Counted from the stretch's first letter, positions 8,595 through 17,097 are shown. The stretch: 64,000 bases of DNA from Clostridia bacterium (GCA_016937975.1 JAFGVN010000113.1:1-64000), one strand, 5' to 3'. Notes: generated by a model not told the origin, from the letters alone. Program-made: numbers and translations.

Positions 8595-9167
8595 TTAACC
8601 TAAAAAAGTTACCTGTCCATTTACAAATCGATTGACAACTGCCAAGGATTCCAAATGGATGTTTTTCTCTCTGAGTAATTGACCGCCTTCTTGAAAAGAT
8701 TTTTCAATAACAATACCTACACCAGCTACTGATGCACCAGCTTGCTCAACTAAATCAATTAAGCCTAAAGCTGCCCGTCCATTGGCTAAGAAGTCATCTA
8801 AAATCAAAATTTGATCTGAAGAATTCATATAGCGTTTTGAAACTTGCACATCGTAATTGGTTTGTTTTGTAAAAGAATATACTTGTGTCTTGAACGTTTC
8901 CTTATCTAAATTTCTAGATTGAACTTTCTTAGCAAAGACAACGGGTACCTTGAAATATGTTGCAGCAATGGCAGCAATACCAATTCCTGAAGCTTCAATG
9001 GTTAAGATTTTGGTGATTTTTTTGTGACCAAATCTTCGATGAAACTCTTGTCCAATTGCCTGTAAAAGTTCCACATCTAGTTGGTGATTCAGAAAAGAAT
9101 CTACTTTAAGTATTTCCTCTCCAACGACACGGCCTTCACTGAGTATTTTTTCTTTTAACAACTGCAT
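8595..9167 (-). CDS. xpt: Xanthine phosphoribosyltransferase
   Basis: The enzyme converts xanthine and PRPP to XMP in purine salvage. The 190-residue product matches the usual length, with the family start KEKILSEGRVVGEEILKVD, the segment TIEASGIGIAA and the PRPP-binding motif ILILDDFLANGRAA (about 125-138). The ATG at 9167 is chosen because AAGGAG stands 6 nt upstream. A longer reading to 9317 would run through the riboswitch and cannot be the real start. It is the first gene of the operon that continues with the BMP-type nucleoside importer, which links base salvage to nucleoside uptake. Confidence 0.93.
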   Translation of the reverse strand: MQLLKEKILSEGRVVGEEILKVDSFLNHQLDVELLQAIGQEFHRRFGHKKITKILTIEASGIGIAAIAATYFKVPVVFAKKVQSRNLDKETFKTQVYSFTKQTNYDVQVSKRYMNSSDQILILDDFLANGRAALGLIDLVEQAGASVAGVGIVIEKSFQEGGQLLREKNIHLESLAVVNRFVNGQVTFLG

Positions 9168-9200
9168 TAAAATCTCCTTCTGTATTCCTATTTTTTCAAT

Positions 9201-9225
9201 AAAAAAGACTCTGCAAGCAGAGTCC
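9201..9225 (-). terminator. Riboswitch expression platform: intrinsic terminator
   Basis: On the minus strand GACTCTGC (9207-9214 complement) and GCAGAGTC (9217-9224 complement) form an 8-bp stem followed by six T residues (9201-9206). The terminator 5' arm GGACTC (9220-9225) is also complementary to GAGTTC at the 3' side of aptamer P1 (9266-9271). This gives a simple antiterminator, so ligand binding should switch the operon off. Confidence 0.85.
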
Positions 9226-9267
9226 AACAAATATACCAAAAAAACAGGTATACCCTTAGTCGATTGA

Positions 9268-9337
9268 ACTCGTAGCCTATAACTATTTACGGTAGTTTGT
9301 AGAAACGGATGGCCCATATTGCCAAACTTATACGAAT
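9268..9337 (-). ncRNA. Purine riboswitch aptamer (guanine-class, unusual J3/1)
   Basis: Read on the minus strand, P1 is AUUCGUA/UACGAGU and P2 is capped by AAUAUGG. J2/3 reads GUUUCUAC. P3 is AACUA/UAGUU, capped by CCGUAAA. The GG of loop 2 and CC of loop 3 can make the loop-loop contact. The nucleotide just before the P1 3' strand is C, which signals guanine/hypoxanthine-type recognition rather than adenine. J3/1 is AUAGGC, about three nucleotides longer than in the classic xpt aptamer, and P2 has only four firm pairs beside the loop. It lies directly upstream of xpt, as expected. Confidence 0.9.
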
Positions 9338-9354
9338 TTTGTTTAATTTACTTC

Positions 9355-9383
9355 ATTATAGTGTACTTTATTTAAAAAAACAA
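9355..9383 (-). promoter_or_regulatory. Promoter of the riboswitch-xpt operon
   Basis: On the minus strand TTGTTT (9378-9383) and TATAAT (9355-9360) are separated by 17 bp. Transcription would begin about ten bases before the aptamer. Confidence 0.75.
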
Positions 9384-9440
9384 GAATAATATCCGACTTA
9401 AATCGAACTTTTTTTTACATTTTCTTTAAAAATCAAAAAA

Positions 9441-9463
9441 AAACGTTAAAAAACCGAACGTTT
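9441..9463. repeat. AACGTT inverted repeat between divergent genes
   Basis: AAACGTT (9441-9447) and AACGTTT (9457-9463) form a 7-bp inverted repeat with 9 nt between arms. It sits upstream of the phosphoesterase gene and of the divergent xpt promoter. It could be an operator. No regulator is adjacent. Confidence 0.35.
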
Positions 9464-9537
9464 AATGTAAAAAAATATATTATGTCAACAGTAGCCGAAG
9501 AGATATTATTTTGATAAACTATAGATGGAGGTGTTTT

Positions 9538-10086
9538 ATGAAACTATTTTTTGTATCAGATATACACGGTTCAAGTTATTATGCAAAAGAAGCCATTAGA
9601 TTGTTTGAAGAGGAAAAAGCGGACCAAATGGTGATCTTAGGGGATGTTCTTTACCATGGGCCTAGAAATCCTCTACCAAAAGATTATGCACCAGCTGAGG
9701 TTGTTGATTTGTTAAATCCATATAAAAGTAAAATTATAGCAGTAAGGGGTAATTGTGATAGTGAAGTGGATCAAATGGTGCTTAATTTCCCTATTTTAGG
9801 AGATTATCATCTTTTACTCATGGATGGCTATAAAATCTTCATGACTCATGGACATTTGTATAATAGAAATCAAATGCCAGACTTAAATCCTGGTGATGTA
9901 TTTATACATGGTCATTTTCACTTGCCCATGGCAGAAAAATTAGAACAGGTGTATTACTTAAATCCAGGTTCAATTACTTTACCAAAGGAAAACAATCCAA
10001 ACAGTTATGGCATTTTAGAAGATGGCGTTTTCATGATTAAAGACTTAAATAAAAATGTGATGAAAAGCATCAAAATCAAATCTTAA
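9538..10086 (+). CDS. YfcE-family metallophosphodiesterase
   Basis: The protein has 182 residues, the length of Escherichia coli YfcE. The calcineurin-like metal motifs are all present: SDIHG (about 7-11), GDVLYHGPRNP (about 35-45), RGNCDSEVD (about 71-79), and the paired histidines MTHGHLY and IHGHFHLP. These coordinate two metal ions in cytoplasmic phosphodiesterases. The physiological substrate of the family is not settled. The ATG at 9538 is chosen because GGAGGTG stands about 6 nt upstream. A start at 9511 would have no ribosome binding site. The gene ends at its own terminator. Confidence 0.9.
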   Translation: MKLFFVSDIHGSSYYAKEAIRLFEEEKADQMVILGDVLYHGPRNPLPKDYAPAEVVDLLNPYKSKIIAVRGNCDSEVDQMVLNFPILGDYHLLLMDGYKIFMTHGHLYNRNQMPDLNPGDVFIHGHFHLPMAEKLEQVYYLNPGSITLPKENNPNSYGILEDGVFMIKDLNKNVMKSIKIKS

Positions 10087-10087
10087 G

Positions 10088-10113
10088 AGAGCAGTTTAGC
10101 TGTTCTTTTTTTT
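10088..10113 (+). terminator. Terminator of the phosphodiesterase gene
   Basis: AGAGCAG (10088-10094) pairs with CTGTTCT (10100-10106), with one G-T pair, followed by eight T residues. Confidence 0.8.
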
Positions 10114-10189
10114 CTTACAATGTTAAGTTTTTCTCATTTCGTTTTTAAAATTTACATTATATGTCATAATGAGTAAAAAGGGGGTAATT

Positions 10190-10873
10190 ATGATTTATTT
10201 TATTTTGATACCGTTATTTTTTGTTTTAATGATTGGAGATTGTGTAGGTAGAATAAAGAACAAAGATAAATGGGTTACCATTTGTCAACCTGGCACCACC
10301 GTTGTTGTACTGTTCATTGCTTTAACCGGTTTGTGGGCAGAAGATCACCAAACACAGTATGTCATTTGGATTGCAGTAGCTTTACTCATTTCAGCTGTAG
10401 CAGATGGACTTTTAGTTGATCGTTCTGATCCAAAAGGCTTTATTAAAGGAATGATTTTATTTCTCTTTGCCATCTCTACTTATGGTATCACTTGGGCAAG
10501 GCTGGGAGGTATACATAAAAGCGATTGGAAAGTAACAATTATTATGCTTTTTATCTATTTGATTTTGATGTTTGTCTTTAATAAGTATAAATATAAAGAT
10601 TCAAGGAAACCTACTACAGTTGAAATGATAGGGATTACCATTTACTTATTTGTATTCACCATGGTTATTGGAAGAGCAATATTAACCTTTGGTACAGATT
10701 ATTTCAATGTATGGCAAAGTGCATTGATCACCATAGGCTCCATATCTTTCTTCGCTGGAGATTGCCAGTTAGGAATCTATCATTTTATCGATGTGAATTT
10801 CCCTATGGGACAAGCACCACCATTTTATTTTATGGGACAATTCATGATTGCATTAAGTTGCATCCTTTGGTAA
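10190..10873 (+). CDS. YhhN/TMEM86-family membrane protein
   Basis: The protein has 227 residues and about eight hydrophobic segments. The segments LLISAVADGLLVD, YLFVFTMVIGRAI and ISFFAGDCQLGIYHF match the YhhN family, whose animal member TMEM86 is a lysoplasmalogenase. Acidic residues in the first and third of these motifs (VADG, AGDC) are the conserved family positions. Lipid hydrolysis is therefore possible but unproven for this protein. The ATG at 10190 follows AAGGGGG. An upstream ATG at 10169 overlaps a CATAAT element and is less likely to be used. The terminator overlaps the stop codon. Confidence 0.75.
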   Translation: MIYFILIPLFFVLMIGDCVGRIKNKDKWVTICQPGTTVVVLFIALTGLWAEDHQTQYVIWIAVALLISAVADGLLVDRSDPKGFIKGMILFLFAISTYGITWARLGGIHKSDWKVTIIMLFIYLILMFVFNKYKYKDSRKPTTVEMIGITIYLFVFTMVIGRAILTFGTDYFNVWQSALITIGSISFFAGDCQLGIYHFIDVNFPMGQAPPFYFMGQFMIALSCILW

Positions 10874-10891
10874 AAAGGATGCATTCTTTTT
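10859..10891 (+). terminator. Terminator overlapping the YhhN-family stop codon
   Basis: TGCATCC (10859-10865) pairs with GGATGCA (10877-10883), followed by a T-rich tract. The stop codon lies in the loop. Confidence 0.75.
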
Positions 10892-10892
10892 G

Positions 10893-10922
10893 TTGACAAA
10901 GTGGACTGAAATAGTATATTAT
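10893..10922 (+). promoter_or_regulatory. Promoter of the suf operon
   Basis: A consensus TTGACA (10893-10898) is followed by overlapping -10 candidates: TATATT at 10915-10920 (16-bp spacer) and TATTAT at 10917-10922 (18-bp spacer). No obvious regulator palindrome overlaps it. Confidence 0.7.
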
Positions 10923-10969
10923 TATGTTGAAAAGAATTCTCAGTAAAATAGTAGGAATTAGGAGGCAAT

Positions 10970-11704
10970 ATGAAAACCATACTTAATATAAAAGGATTAA
11001 AAGCAGAAGCTGATGGCAAAGATATTTTAAAAGGATTGGATTTAACCATAAACGAAGGTGAGATTCATTTGATTATGGGACCTAATGGTGCTGGTAAGTC
11101 TACTTTGGCCAATGTTCTAATGGGACACCCAAATTATGAAGTCACTGATGGTGAAGCTTTATTTTTTGAAGAAAACTTATTGGAAATGAAAGTGGATGAA
11201 AGAGCAAAAAAGGGTTTGTTTTTATCTTTCCAATATCCAGAGGAAGTGCCTGGCATTACCGTTGAAAGCTTCTTAAAAACAAGTATAAAAGAAAAAACAG
11301 GATTTTTACCTATGACTTCAAGATTCAGAAAAGAAGCGCATGGGATTATGGATAAATTGGAAATGAAACATGAATATTTGGAACGCTATTTGAATCAAGG
11401 TTTTTCTGGCGGAGAAAAAAAGAAAAATGAGATTCTACAAATGGCAATGTTAAAGCCTAAATTAGCCATCTTAGATGAAACCGATTCTGGTCTTGATATC
11501 GATGCCATACGATCAGTTTATGAAAACTTGACTTCTTTCATCAGAGAAGACAATAGTTTACTGATTATTACTCATTATAATAAGATTTTGGAATATATTA
11601 AACCCGATTTTGTTCATGTTTTGGTTGATGGCAAGATTGTAAAGAGTGGTACAATCGAAATCGCTAAAGAAATTGATCTAAAAGGGTTTGAAAGCTATAG
11701 ATAG
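10970..11704 (+). CDS. sufC: Fe-S cluster assembly ATPase SufC
   Basis: The protein has 244 residues and is a single ABC ATPase domain. It has a Walker A GPNGAGKST (about 36-44), the SufC-specific segment FLSFQYPEEVPGITVESFL, the signature FSGGEKKKNEI and a Walker B LAILDETDSGLD. SufC drives conformational change of the cytoplasmic SufBCD scaffold on which Fe-S clusters are built. An AGGAGG ribosome binding site precedes the ATG. It is the first gene of a five-gene operon, with sufB starting 9 bp after its stop. Confidence 0.97.
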   Translation: MKTILNIKGLKAEADGKDILKGLDLTINEGEIHLIMGPNGAGKSTLANVLMGHPNYEVTDGEALFFEENLLEMKVDERAKKGLFLSFQYPEEVPGITVESFLKTSIKEKTGFLPMTSRFRKEAHGIMDKLEMKHEYLERYLNQGFSGGEKKKNEILQMAMLKPKLAILDETDSGLDIDAIRSVYENLTSFIREDNSLLIITHYNKILEYIKPDFVHVLVDGKIVKSGTIEIAKEIDLKGFESYR

Positions 11705-11713
11705 GAGTAAATT

Positions 11714-13117
11714 ATGGCAAAAAAGACACAAGTAGCAGACATTGATCGTGGCATATATGATGTTGTTAATGAAGAACGCCATGTATTTAGAACCGATAAA
11801 GGATTAAATGAAGACATTATTACAAGCATTTCAAAAGAAAAAAAAGAACCGGATTGGATGCTTGAAAAGAGATTGAAAGCCCTAGAAATTTATAAATCAA
11901 AACCAGTTCCAATGTGGGGAGCGGATCTATCAGATTTAGATGTTGAAAATATTATTCATTATGTGAAACCCGATATAGAACAGCAGCATTCATGGGATGA
12001 CGTTCCTGATGATATTAAAGAAACCTTTGAAAGACTTGGTATACCAGAAGCTGAAAGAAAGTCATTATCTGGTGTTGGTGCTCAATATGATTCTGAAGTG
12101 GTTTATCATTCCATAAAACAAGAATTAATCGATCAAGGTGTAGTCTATACGGATATGGAATCTGCAGTGAAAGAGCATCCAGATATCGTAAAAGAATATT
12201 TTATGACCCTTATTAGACCACAGGATCACAAGTTTGCAGCCTTACATGGTGCAGTTTGGTCAGGAGGTTCATTTGTTTATGTCCCTGAAGGAGTGCATGT
12301 TGAGTTTCCATTGCAATCATATTTCAGACTAAATGCGAAAGGTGCAGGTCAATTTGAACATACAATGATTGTTGTTGAAAAAAATGCGAAACTTCATTTT
12401 ATTGAAGGTTGTTCAGCACCGAAATATTCTGTACAAAACCTTCATGCAGGAGCTGTTGAGTTGTTTGTTAAAGAAGGAGCAGAATTAAGATATTCTACCA
12501 TTGAGAATTGGTCAAGAAATATGTATAACTTGAATACAAAAAGAGCAGTTGTGGATGCACGAGGTAAAATTGAATGGGTATCGGGCTCTTTTGGTTCAAA
12601 AATTTCCATGCTTTACCCAATGAGTATTTTAAGAGGTGAGTATGCAAAATCTGAGTTTACAGGTATAACCTTTGCTGCAGAAGGGCAGTACTTGGATACT
12701 GGTACAAAAGTTGTTCATGCAGCACCTCATACCACATCAATTGTAAACTCAAAATCCATTTCAAAAGGTGGTGGTCATGCCTTTTATAGAGGCTTGTTGA
12801 GAGCAGCGAAGAATGCTCATCACGTGAAAGCAAGTGTGAATTGTGAATCTTTAATTCTTGATCATGGATCCTTATCAGATACTTTACCAATTATTGAAGT
12901 CGATAATAGTAAAATAGATATTGGACATGAAGCAAAAATTGGTAGAATTTCTGATGATACTATATTTTACTTGATGTCACGTGGTATTCCTGAAAGTGAA
13001 GCAAAAGCTATGATAGTCAGAGGTTTTGTAGAACCCATAACAAAAGAACTGCCATTGGAATATGCAGTTGAATTAAATAACTTAATTACATTGGAATTAG
13101 AAGGCGTTGTAGGTTAG
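11714..13117 (+). CDS. sufB: Fe-S cluster assembly scaffold SufB
   Basis: The protein has 467 residues, the normal SufB length. It contains family segments GVWSGGSFVYVPEGVHVE-like (AVWSGGSFVYVPEGVHVEFP), CSAPKYSVQNLHAGAVELFV, and the C-terminal core NCESLILDHGSLSDTLP and IGHEAKIGRISDDTIFYLMSRG. SufB forms the beta-helix scaffold with SufD and SufC and receives sulfur from SufS/SufU. The gene is in the operon order CBDSU, common in Clostridia, rather than the Bacillus order CDSUB. Confidence 0.97.
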   Translation: MAKKTQVADIDRGIYDVVNEERHVFRTDKGLNEDIITSISKEKKEPDWMLEKRLKALEIYKSKPVPMWGADLSDLDVENIIHYVKPDIEQQHSWDDVPDDIKETFERLGIPEAERKSLSGVGAQYDSEVVYHSIKQELIDQGVVYTDMESAVKEHPDIVKEYFMTLIRPQDHKFAALHGAVWSGGSFVYVPEGVHVEFPLQSYFRLNAKGAGQFEHTMIVVEKNAKLHFIEGCSAPKYSVQNLHAGAVELFVKEGAELRYSTIENWSRNMYNLNTKRAVVDARGKIEWVSGSFGSKISMLYPMSILRGEYAKSEFTGITFAAEGQYLDTGTKVVHAAPHTTSIVNSKSISKGGGHAFYRGLLRAAKNAHHVKASVNCESLILDHGSLSDTLPIIEVDNSKIDIGHEAKIGRISDDTIFYLMSRGIPESEAKAMIVRGFVEPITKELPLEYAVELNNLITLELEGVVG

Positions 13118-13125
13118 GAGGTATC

Positions 13126-14163
13126 ATGACAGCATTTACATTAGAACAAGCCGGACTTAATTTTAAAAGGATACCTTTACCTGAAGAAGCAATGATTCAC
13201 CCAACCAAACACATTATTCCTAAAGTCAAATTGGGAGATCTTAACGCTTTAGTTCATGATGTTTTAGTTCATCCCCTTAAAAAACACTTTGATCGAAGTT
13301 TAGGGATTGGGTATGATACTTATATTAAGACCCATAAGAATTCAGGTTACCAGTTGTGGTTGAAAAAGGAATCTTCAAAACAGTTTTGCCTACATTTCGA
13401 CCAAACTGAAATTATTGAAAATAATACGATTATTATAGAACCCTATGTGACAAAAACCGTTATTCTTATTTATGATCATGAAATGATTCACCATGGCATG
13501 ACAAAAATCGTGGTTAAAGAAGGAGCATCTTTAAAACTGGTTAAGTTACAAAATACATCAAGAAATAGTATTTTCGTGGATGAGAATTTAATAGAAGTTG
13601 AAGAGAATGGAAAAATAGAGATTATTGATTTCCAAATAGGTGGTAAAAGAAATATTGTTAACTATGAAGTCAATCTTTTAGGTTACCAGGCTAAAGCAGA
13701 AATGCAATCGGCTTATTTGGGATCCAATGAAGATGGAATTGATATTTCTATGACCGTGAATCATTTTGGTAAAAAATCAGAATCTAGAATTCTAGGTAAA
13801 GGTGTTTTATCAGGCCATGCAAAAAAAGTTTTTAGAGGAACTTTGGAATTTCATGATGGGTCTGCACAAAGCGTTGGAAAAGAAGAAGAAGTAGTTTTAC
13901 TTTTAAGTGATGATGTGAATGCGGACTCCATTCCAGCCTTAATGTGTTCTGAAGACGATGTTATTGGAGAACACGGTGCAAGTATTGGACAAGTAGATGA
14001 GGAACAACTATTCTATTTGATGAGTCGTGGATTGTCTGAGAATCAATCAAAATTGTTGATTATAGAATCTGCTTTTTCAGAAATTGTACAAGCCGTTGAA
14101 GTGGACACCGTAAAAGAGACACTTCACAAATGGATAGAAGAAGGAATAGATTATGTTGTATAG
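13126..14163 (+). CDS. sufD: Fe-S cluster assembly protein SufD
   Basis: The protein has 345 residues. It is a SufB paralogue, with the C-terminal core GSAQSVGKEEEVVLLLSDD, then ADSIPALMCSEDDVIGEHGASIGQ and QLFYLMSRGLSENQSK. It is shorter than SufB and has the SufD-type start. It pairs with SufB in the SufBC2D scaffold. It starts 8 bp after sufB with a GGAGG site, and its 3' end overlaps sufS by 11 bp. Confidence 0.93.
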   Translation: MTAFTLEQAGLNFKRIPLPEEAMIHPTKHIIPKVKLGDLNALVHDVLVHPLKKHFDRSLGIGYDTYIKTHKNSGYQLWLKKESSKQFCLHFDQTEIIENNTIIIEPYVTKTVILIYDHEMIHHGMTKIVVKEGASLKLVKLQNTSRNSIFVDENLIEVEENGKIEIIDFQIGGKRNIVNYEVNLLGYQAKAEMQSAYLGSNEDGIDISMTVNHFGKKSESRILGKGVLSGHAKKVFRGTLEFHDGSAQSVGKEEEVVLLLSDDVNADSIPALMCSEDDVIGEHGASIGQVDEEQLFYLMSRGLSENQSKLLIIESAFSEIVQAVEVDTVKETLHKWIEEGIDYVV

Positions 14164-15352
14164 AGATTATTTTCCACTTTTGAAGCATCATCCTGAAATC
14201 ATATATTTAGATAATGCAGCAACTTCCCAAAAGCCTGAAAGTGTTATTAATGAAATTGTACACTATTATGAAGAACATAACGGAAGCCCTCATAGAGGTG
14301 CGCATATTTTATCTGTACGTTCTACAGAAATTTACGAAAGGGGAAGAGATGCTGTAAGAGATTTTATACATGCTAATCGCAGTGAAGAAATTATCTTTAC
14401 GAGAAATGCCACTGAGAGTTTAAACTTGATTGCATATGGATACGTGATGCATGAAATTAAAAGTCATCAAAATATTGTCCTTTCCATTACCAATCATCAC
14501 AGTAATATCTTACCTTTCCAACAATTAAAGCACTTGGGCTTTGAATTAAGATATTTATATTGTGATGAAACAGGTCAATTTCTTGATTCAGAGCTTGATA
14601 AAATTGATGAAAATACATTTTTAGTTAGTTTGCCTATTATTTCAAATGGCATTGGTGTGATACATGATGTAAAATCTGTATTTGATAAAGCAGATGCTGT
14701 TGGTGCAATTAAGCTTTTAGATGCAGCTCAAGGTGTTGGGCATATGGAAGTGGATGTACAAGCTTTAAATGCAGATTTGTTGGTTTTTTCAGGTCATAAG
14801 ATGTTTGGACCTCAGGGTATTGGGGTTCTTTATGGCAGATATGAATTACTTGATACCTTCCATCCATTTTTGACGGGTGGTGACATGATCGAGTATGTTA
14901 CTGAGCAAACTAGTTCCTTTGCGCCTCTTCCCGAAAGATTGGAAGCTGGTACTCAAAATGTTGAAGGGGTACTTGGGCTAACAAAAGCGATAGAGTTTAT
15001 AGAAGAAATCGGTCTGAAAAATATTCATGCAGTGGAAGCTGAATTAACAACCTATGCTTATGAAAAAATGAAATCAGATGATGCCATTGAAATCTATGGA
15101 CCTACTGAATTAAATCATAGAGGTGCTCTGATTACTTTTAATCTTAAAGAGGTTCATCCCCATGATGTGGCAAGCATTCTTGATAGTCATCACATTGCCA
15201 TAAGAGCTGGACATCATTGTTGTCAGCCACTGATGCATCATTTAAACTTACAAAGTACATGTAGGGTTTCTTTCAGTGTCTTTAATACAAGAGACGATAT
15301 AGATAAATTGTACAACGCAATCAATGAAGTAAAGAAGGTGTTTTATGAATAG
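14153..15352 (+). CDS. sufS: Cysteine desulfurase SufS
   Basis: The protein has 399 residues and belongs to the PLP-dependent class V aminotransferase family. It starts with YLDNAATSQKP and has RNATESLNLIAYG. The PLP lysine is in VFSGHKMFGPQGIGVLYG (near residue 222). The active-site cysteine is in IRAGHHCCQPLMHHL near the C-terminus, in the SufS-type arrangement. It releases sulfur from cysteine and hands the persulfide to SufU. The start overlaps the end of sufD, and its end overlaps the start of sufU by 8 bp. Confidence 0.96.
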   Translation: MLYRDYFPLLKHHPEIIYLDNAATSQKPESVINEIVHYYEEHNGSPHRGAHILSVRSTEIYERGRDAVRDFIHANRSEEIIFTRNATESLNLIAYGYVMHEIKSHQNIVLSITNHHSNILPFQQLKHLGFELRYLYCDETGQFLDSELDKIDENTFLVSLPIISNGIGVIHDVKSVFDKADAVGAIKLLDAAQGVGHMEVDVQALNADLLVFSGHKMFGPQGIGVLYGRYELLDTFHPFLTGGDMIEYVTEQTSSFAPLPERLEAGTQNVEGVLGLTKAIEFIEEIGLKNIHAVEAELTTYAYEKMKSDDAIEIYGPTELNHRGALITFNLKEVHPHDVASILDSHHIAIRAGHHCCQPLMHHLNLQSTCRVSFSVFNTRDDIDKLYNAINEVKKVFYE

Positions 15353-15761
15353 TATTTATAGTGAATTGATTTTGGAACACAACAAAAGCAAGCACAATAA
15401 AAGAGAACTGGATCACCCTGATCATGTAGAGAGAGGACACAATCCAAATTGTGGAGATGATTTAACCTTGCAACTGATTGTAAAAGATAACATCATAGTA
15501 GATGCAGGGTATATAGGATCAGGCTGTGCCATTAGCCAGGCTTCCATGTCAATTATGATTGATATGGTAAAGGGTGAGACCGTGGCATTTGCCAAAGAAA
15601 AAGCAGATATCTTTTTTAGAATGATACGTGGTGAAAGTCTCACTGAAGAAGAATTGGAATCTCTTGAAGATGCCATTGCTTTTGAGAGTTTAAATAGAAT
15701 GCCTGCAAGAGCTAAGTGTGGTACTTTAGGATGGCATTGTCTTGAAGAAAGTTTAAAATAG
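15345..15761 (+). CDS. sufU: Sulfur-transfer protein SufU
   Basis: The protein has 138 residues. It has the IscU-like fold of Firmicute SufU, with zinc-binding cysteines in HNPNCGDD, GSGCAISQASMSIM and CGTLGWHC. It carries the roughly 18-residue insertion between the second and third cysteines that marks SufU rather than IscU. SufU is a zinc-dependent sulfurtransferase that accepts persulfide from SufS. It closes the suf operon. Confidence 0.95.
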   Translation: MNSIYSELILEHNKSKHNKRELDHPDHVERGHNPNCGDDLTLQLIVKDNIIVDAGYIGSGCAISQASMSIMIDMVKGETVAFAKEKADIFFRMIRGESLTEEELESLEDAIAFESLNRMPARAKCGTLGWHCLEESLK

Positions 15762-15781
15762 CTGAATGAAAATCTTATTTG

Positions 15782-15794
15782 TGGATATAATCCA
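15782..15794 (+). promoter_or_regulatory. Palindrome overlapping a -10 box before the DUF302 gene
   Basis: TGGAT-ATA-ATCCA (15782-15794) is a perfect 5-3-5 inverted repeat. A TATAAT (15786-15791) lies inside it, 17 bp before the start codon. It may be an operator of a separate DUF302 promoter. Confidence 0.35.
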
Positions 15795-15808
15795 AATAGG
15801 AGGTGTTT

Positions 15809-16204
15809 ATGGAATTTGTTTATGAAATCGCAACAGAGAGAAGTCTTGAGGATACTTTTAAGGCTTTACAAGTTGCTTTGAAGGAAAATGGATTTGGTAC
15901 ATTGTTCAGTTTGAATTTTAAAGACAAATTTAAAGAGCATGATTTGCCTTATGAAAAAGATTTTTATGTTTTAGAAGTTTGTAATCCTATCTATGCGCAT
16001 CAAATCTTAGGAATTTCAGAAAATATTGGATATTTTTTACCTTGCAAAGTTGTACTGCATAAAGTCAATGAAATTACTCGAATTGGAATGCTCAAACCGA
16101 CTGCCTTGATTCATATGGTCAGTGATAATATGGAAGCTTTTGATTTAGCAAAAGCGGTTGAAGAAAGAATAATTTTAAGTATACAAAGTTTAGATGCTTA
16201 TTAA
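15809..16204 (+). CDS. DUF302 family protein
   Basis: The protein has 131 residues. The start FVYEIATERSLEDTFKALQVALKENGFGTL and the segment YVLEVCNPIYAHQIL are typical of DUF302, a small alpha-beta domain of unknown role that is widespread and often linked to redox or metal genes. The ATG at 15809 is preferred over a GTG at 15803 because AGGAGG would overlap the GTG. It follows sufU by about 47 bp and may be co-transcribed, though a TATAAT is present in the gap. Confidence 0.8.
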   Translation: MEFVYEIATERSLEDTFKALQVALKENGFGTLFSLNFKDKFKEHDLPYEKDFYVLEVCNPIYAHQILGISENIGYFLPCKVVLHKVNEITRIGMLKPTALIHMVSDNMEAFDLAKAVEERIILSIQSLDAY

Positions 16205-16208
16205 AGAA

Positions 16209-16238
16209 ATGCTTCCAAAGTGAGTCCTTTGGAAGCAT
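16209..16238. terminator. Bidirectional terminator hairpin
   Basis: ATGCTTCCAAAG (16209-16220) pairs perfectly with CTTTGGAAGCAT (16227-16238) over a 6-nt loop. It lies between convergent genes, with T-rich flanks on both strands. Confidence 0.8.
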
Positions 16239-16242
16239 CTCC

Positions 16243-17097
16243 TTATTTTTGAATGAAATTAAGAATTTCATTTTTTAATGATGTTGCTGTTTTATACCCT
16301 TGATTATAAACCTCTTGAATCTTGTTAAGATTCTTTTCCGTACGACCAACTTGCAATGGTTTGTTTGGTCTAATCATCAAAAGCTTTCCTGTCCTTTCCA
16401 GTTCCAATAATTTCTTTTGAGTTTGATTATAAATAACTGGGCGATGATTTAATGCATAAGTCACTTCTGGATAATCCTTATAAAAATATTTGCTGAACAA
16501 GTCGCCTTTAAATGAGGCTTTCTCATAATGCGCATCTCTCGTTGAAATCACAATGACTTTTGTACAACCATCGTTAAAAGCTTTTTCCACAGGTATGGGA
16601 TCTGTTAACCCACCATCTAAATGGGGGATATTGTTGTGATAGACCATTTTTGAAACAAAAGGTAGACTAATAGAAGCTCTTAAAGCAAGAAGCATTTCAT
16701 CCATCTGACATTTTGATTTAAAGAAATAAGAAGTTTGTCCGGTGATACAGTTCATTGCACCAATGACTAATTCTTGGTCAGAAGAGTTGTAGGTCTCAAA
16801 ATCGTATTTAATATGCTCATATGTAATATCATTAAAGATAAAATCCATACCAAACAAACTACCTTCTTTAAAGAGATTTCTTTTACTGAGATAACGTGGA
16901 TCATGAATAAAGGTCTTAATAATTTCTAAATTTCTGCCTTTTTGTTGACTGATATAATTAAAACCATTGGTAGCACCCATGGAAACACCAATGACATAAG
17001 GAAGAAAAATCTTCTCTTCCAGTAGAAATTGAGTAACACCTTCTACAAATAAGCCTCTGAAACCGCCACCTTCTAACACTAAACCGATTTTTTCCAT
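16243..17097 (-). CDS. Patatin-like phospholipase family protein
   Basis: The protein has 284 residues. It has the patatin oxyanion motif GLVLEGGGFRGLF, the nucleophile elbow GVSMG and the catalytic-dyad motif LDGGLTDPIP. It resembles the RssA/YlbK group of cytoplasmic serine hydrolases acting on lipids. The ATG at 17097 is preferred over a GTG at 17106, because GAGGTG stands about 6 nt before the ATG. It has no signal peptide. It is convergent with the DUF302 gene, and the substrate is unknown. Confidence 0.85.
   Translation of the reverse strand: MEKIGLVLEGGGFRGLFVEGVTQFLLEEKIFLPYVIGVSMGATNGFNYISQQKGRNLEIIKTFIHDPRYLSKRNLFKEGSLFGMDFIFNDITYEHIKYDFETYNSSDQELVIGAMNCITGQTSYFFKSKCQMDEMLLALRASISLPFVSKMVYHNNIPHLDGGLTDPIPVEKAFNDGCTKVIVISTRDAHYEKASFKGDLFSKYFYKDYPEVTYALNHRPVIYNQTQKKLLELERTGKLLMIRPNKPLQVGRTEKNLNKIQEVYNQGYKTATSLKNEILNFIQK

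Noticed and set aside
9168-9317. Extension of xpt into the upstream region
   Set aside because: The added 50 codons run through the riboswitch and terminator, and AAGGAG lies just before the internal ATG.
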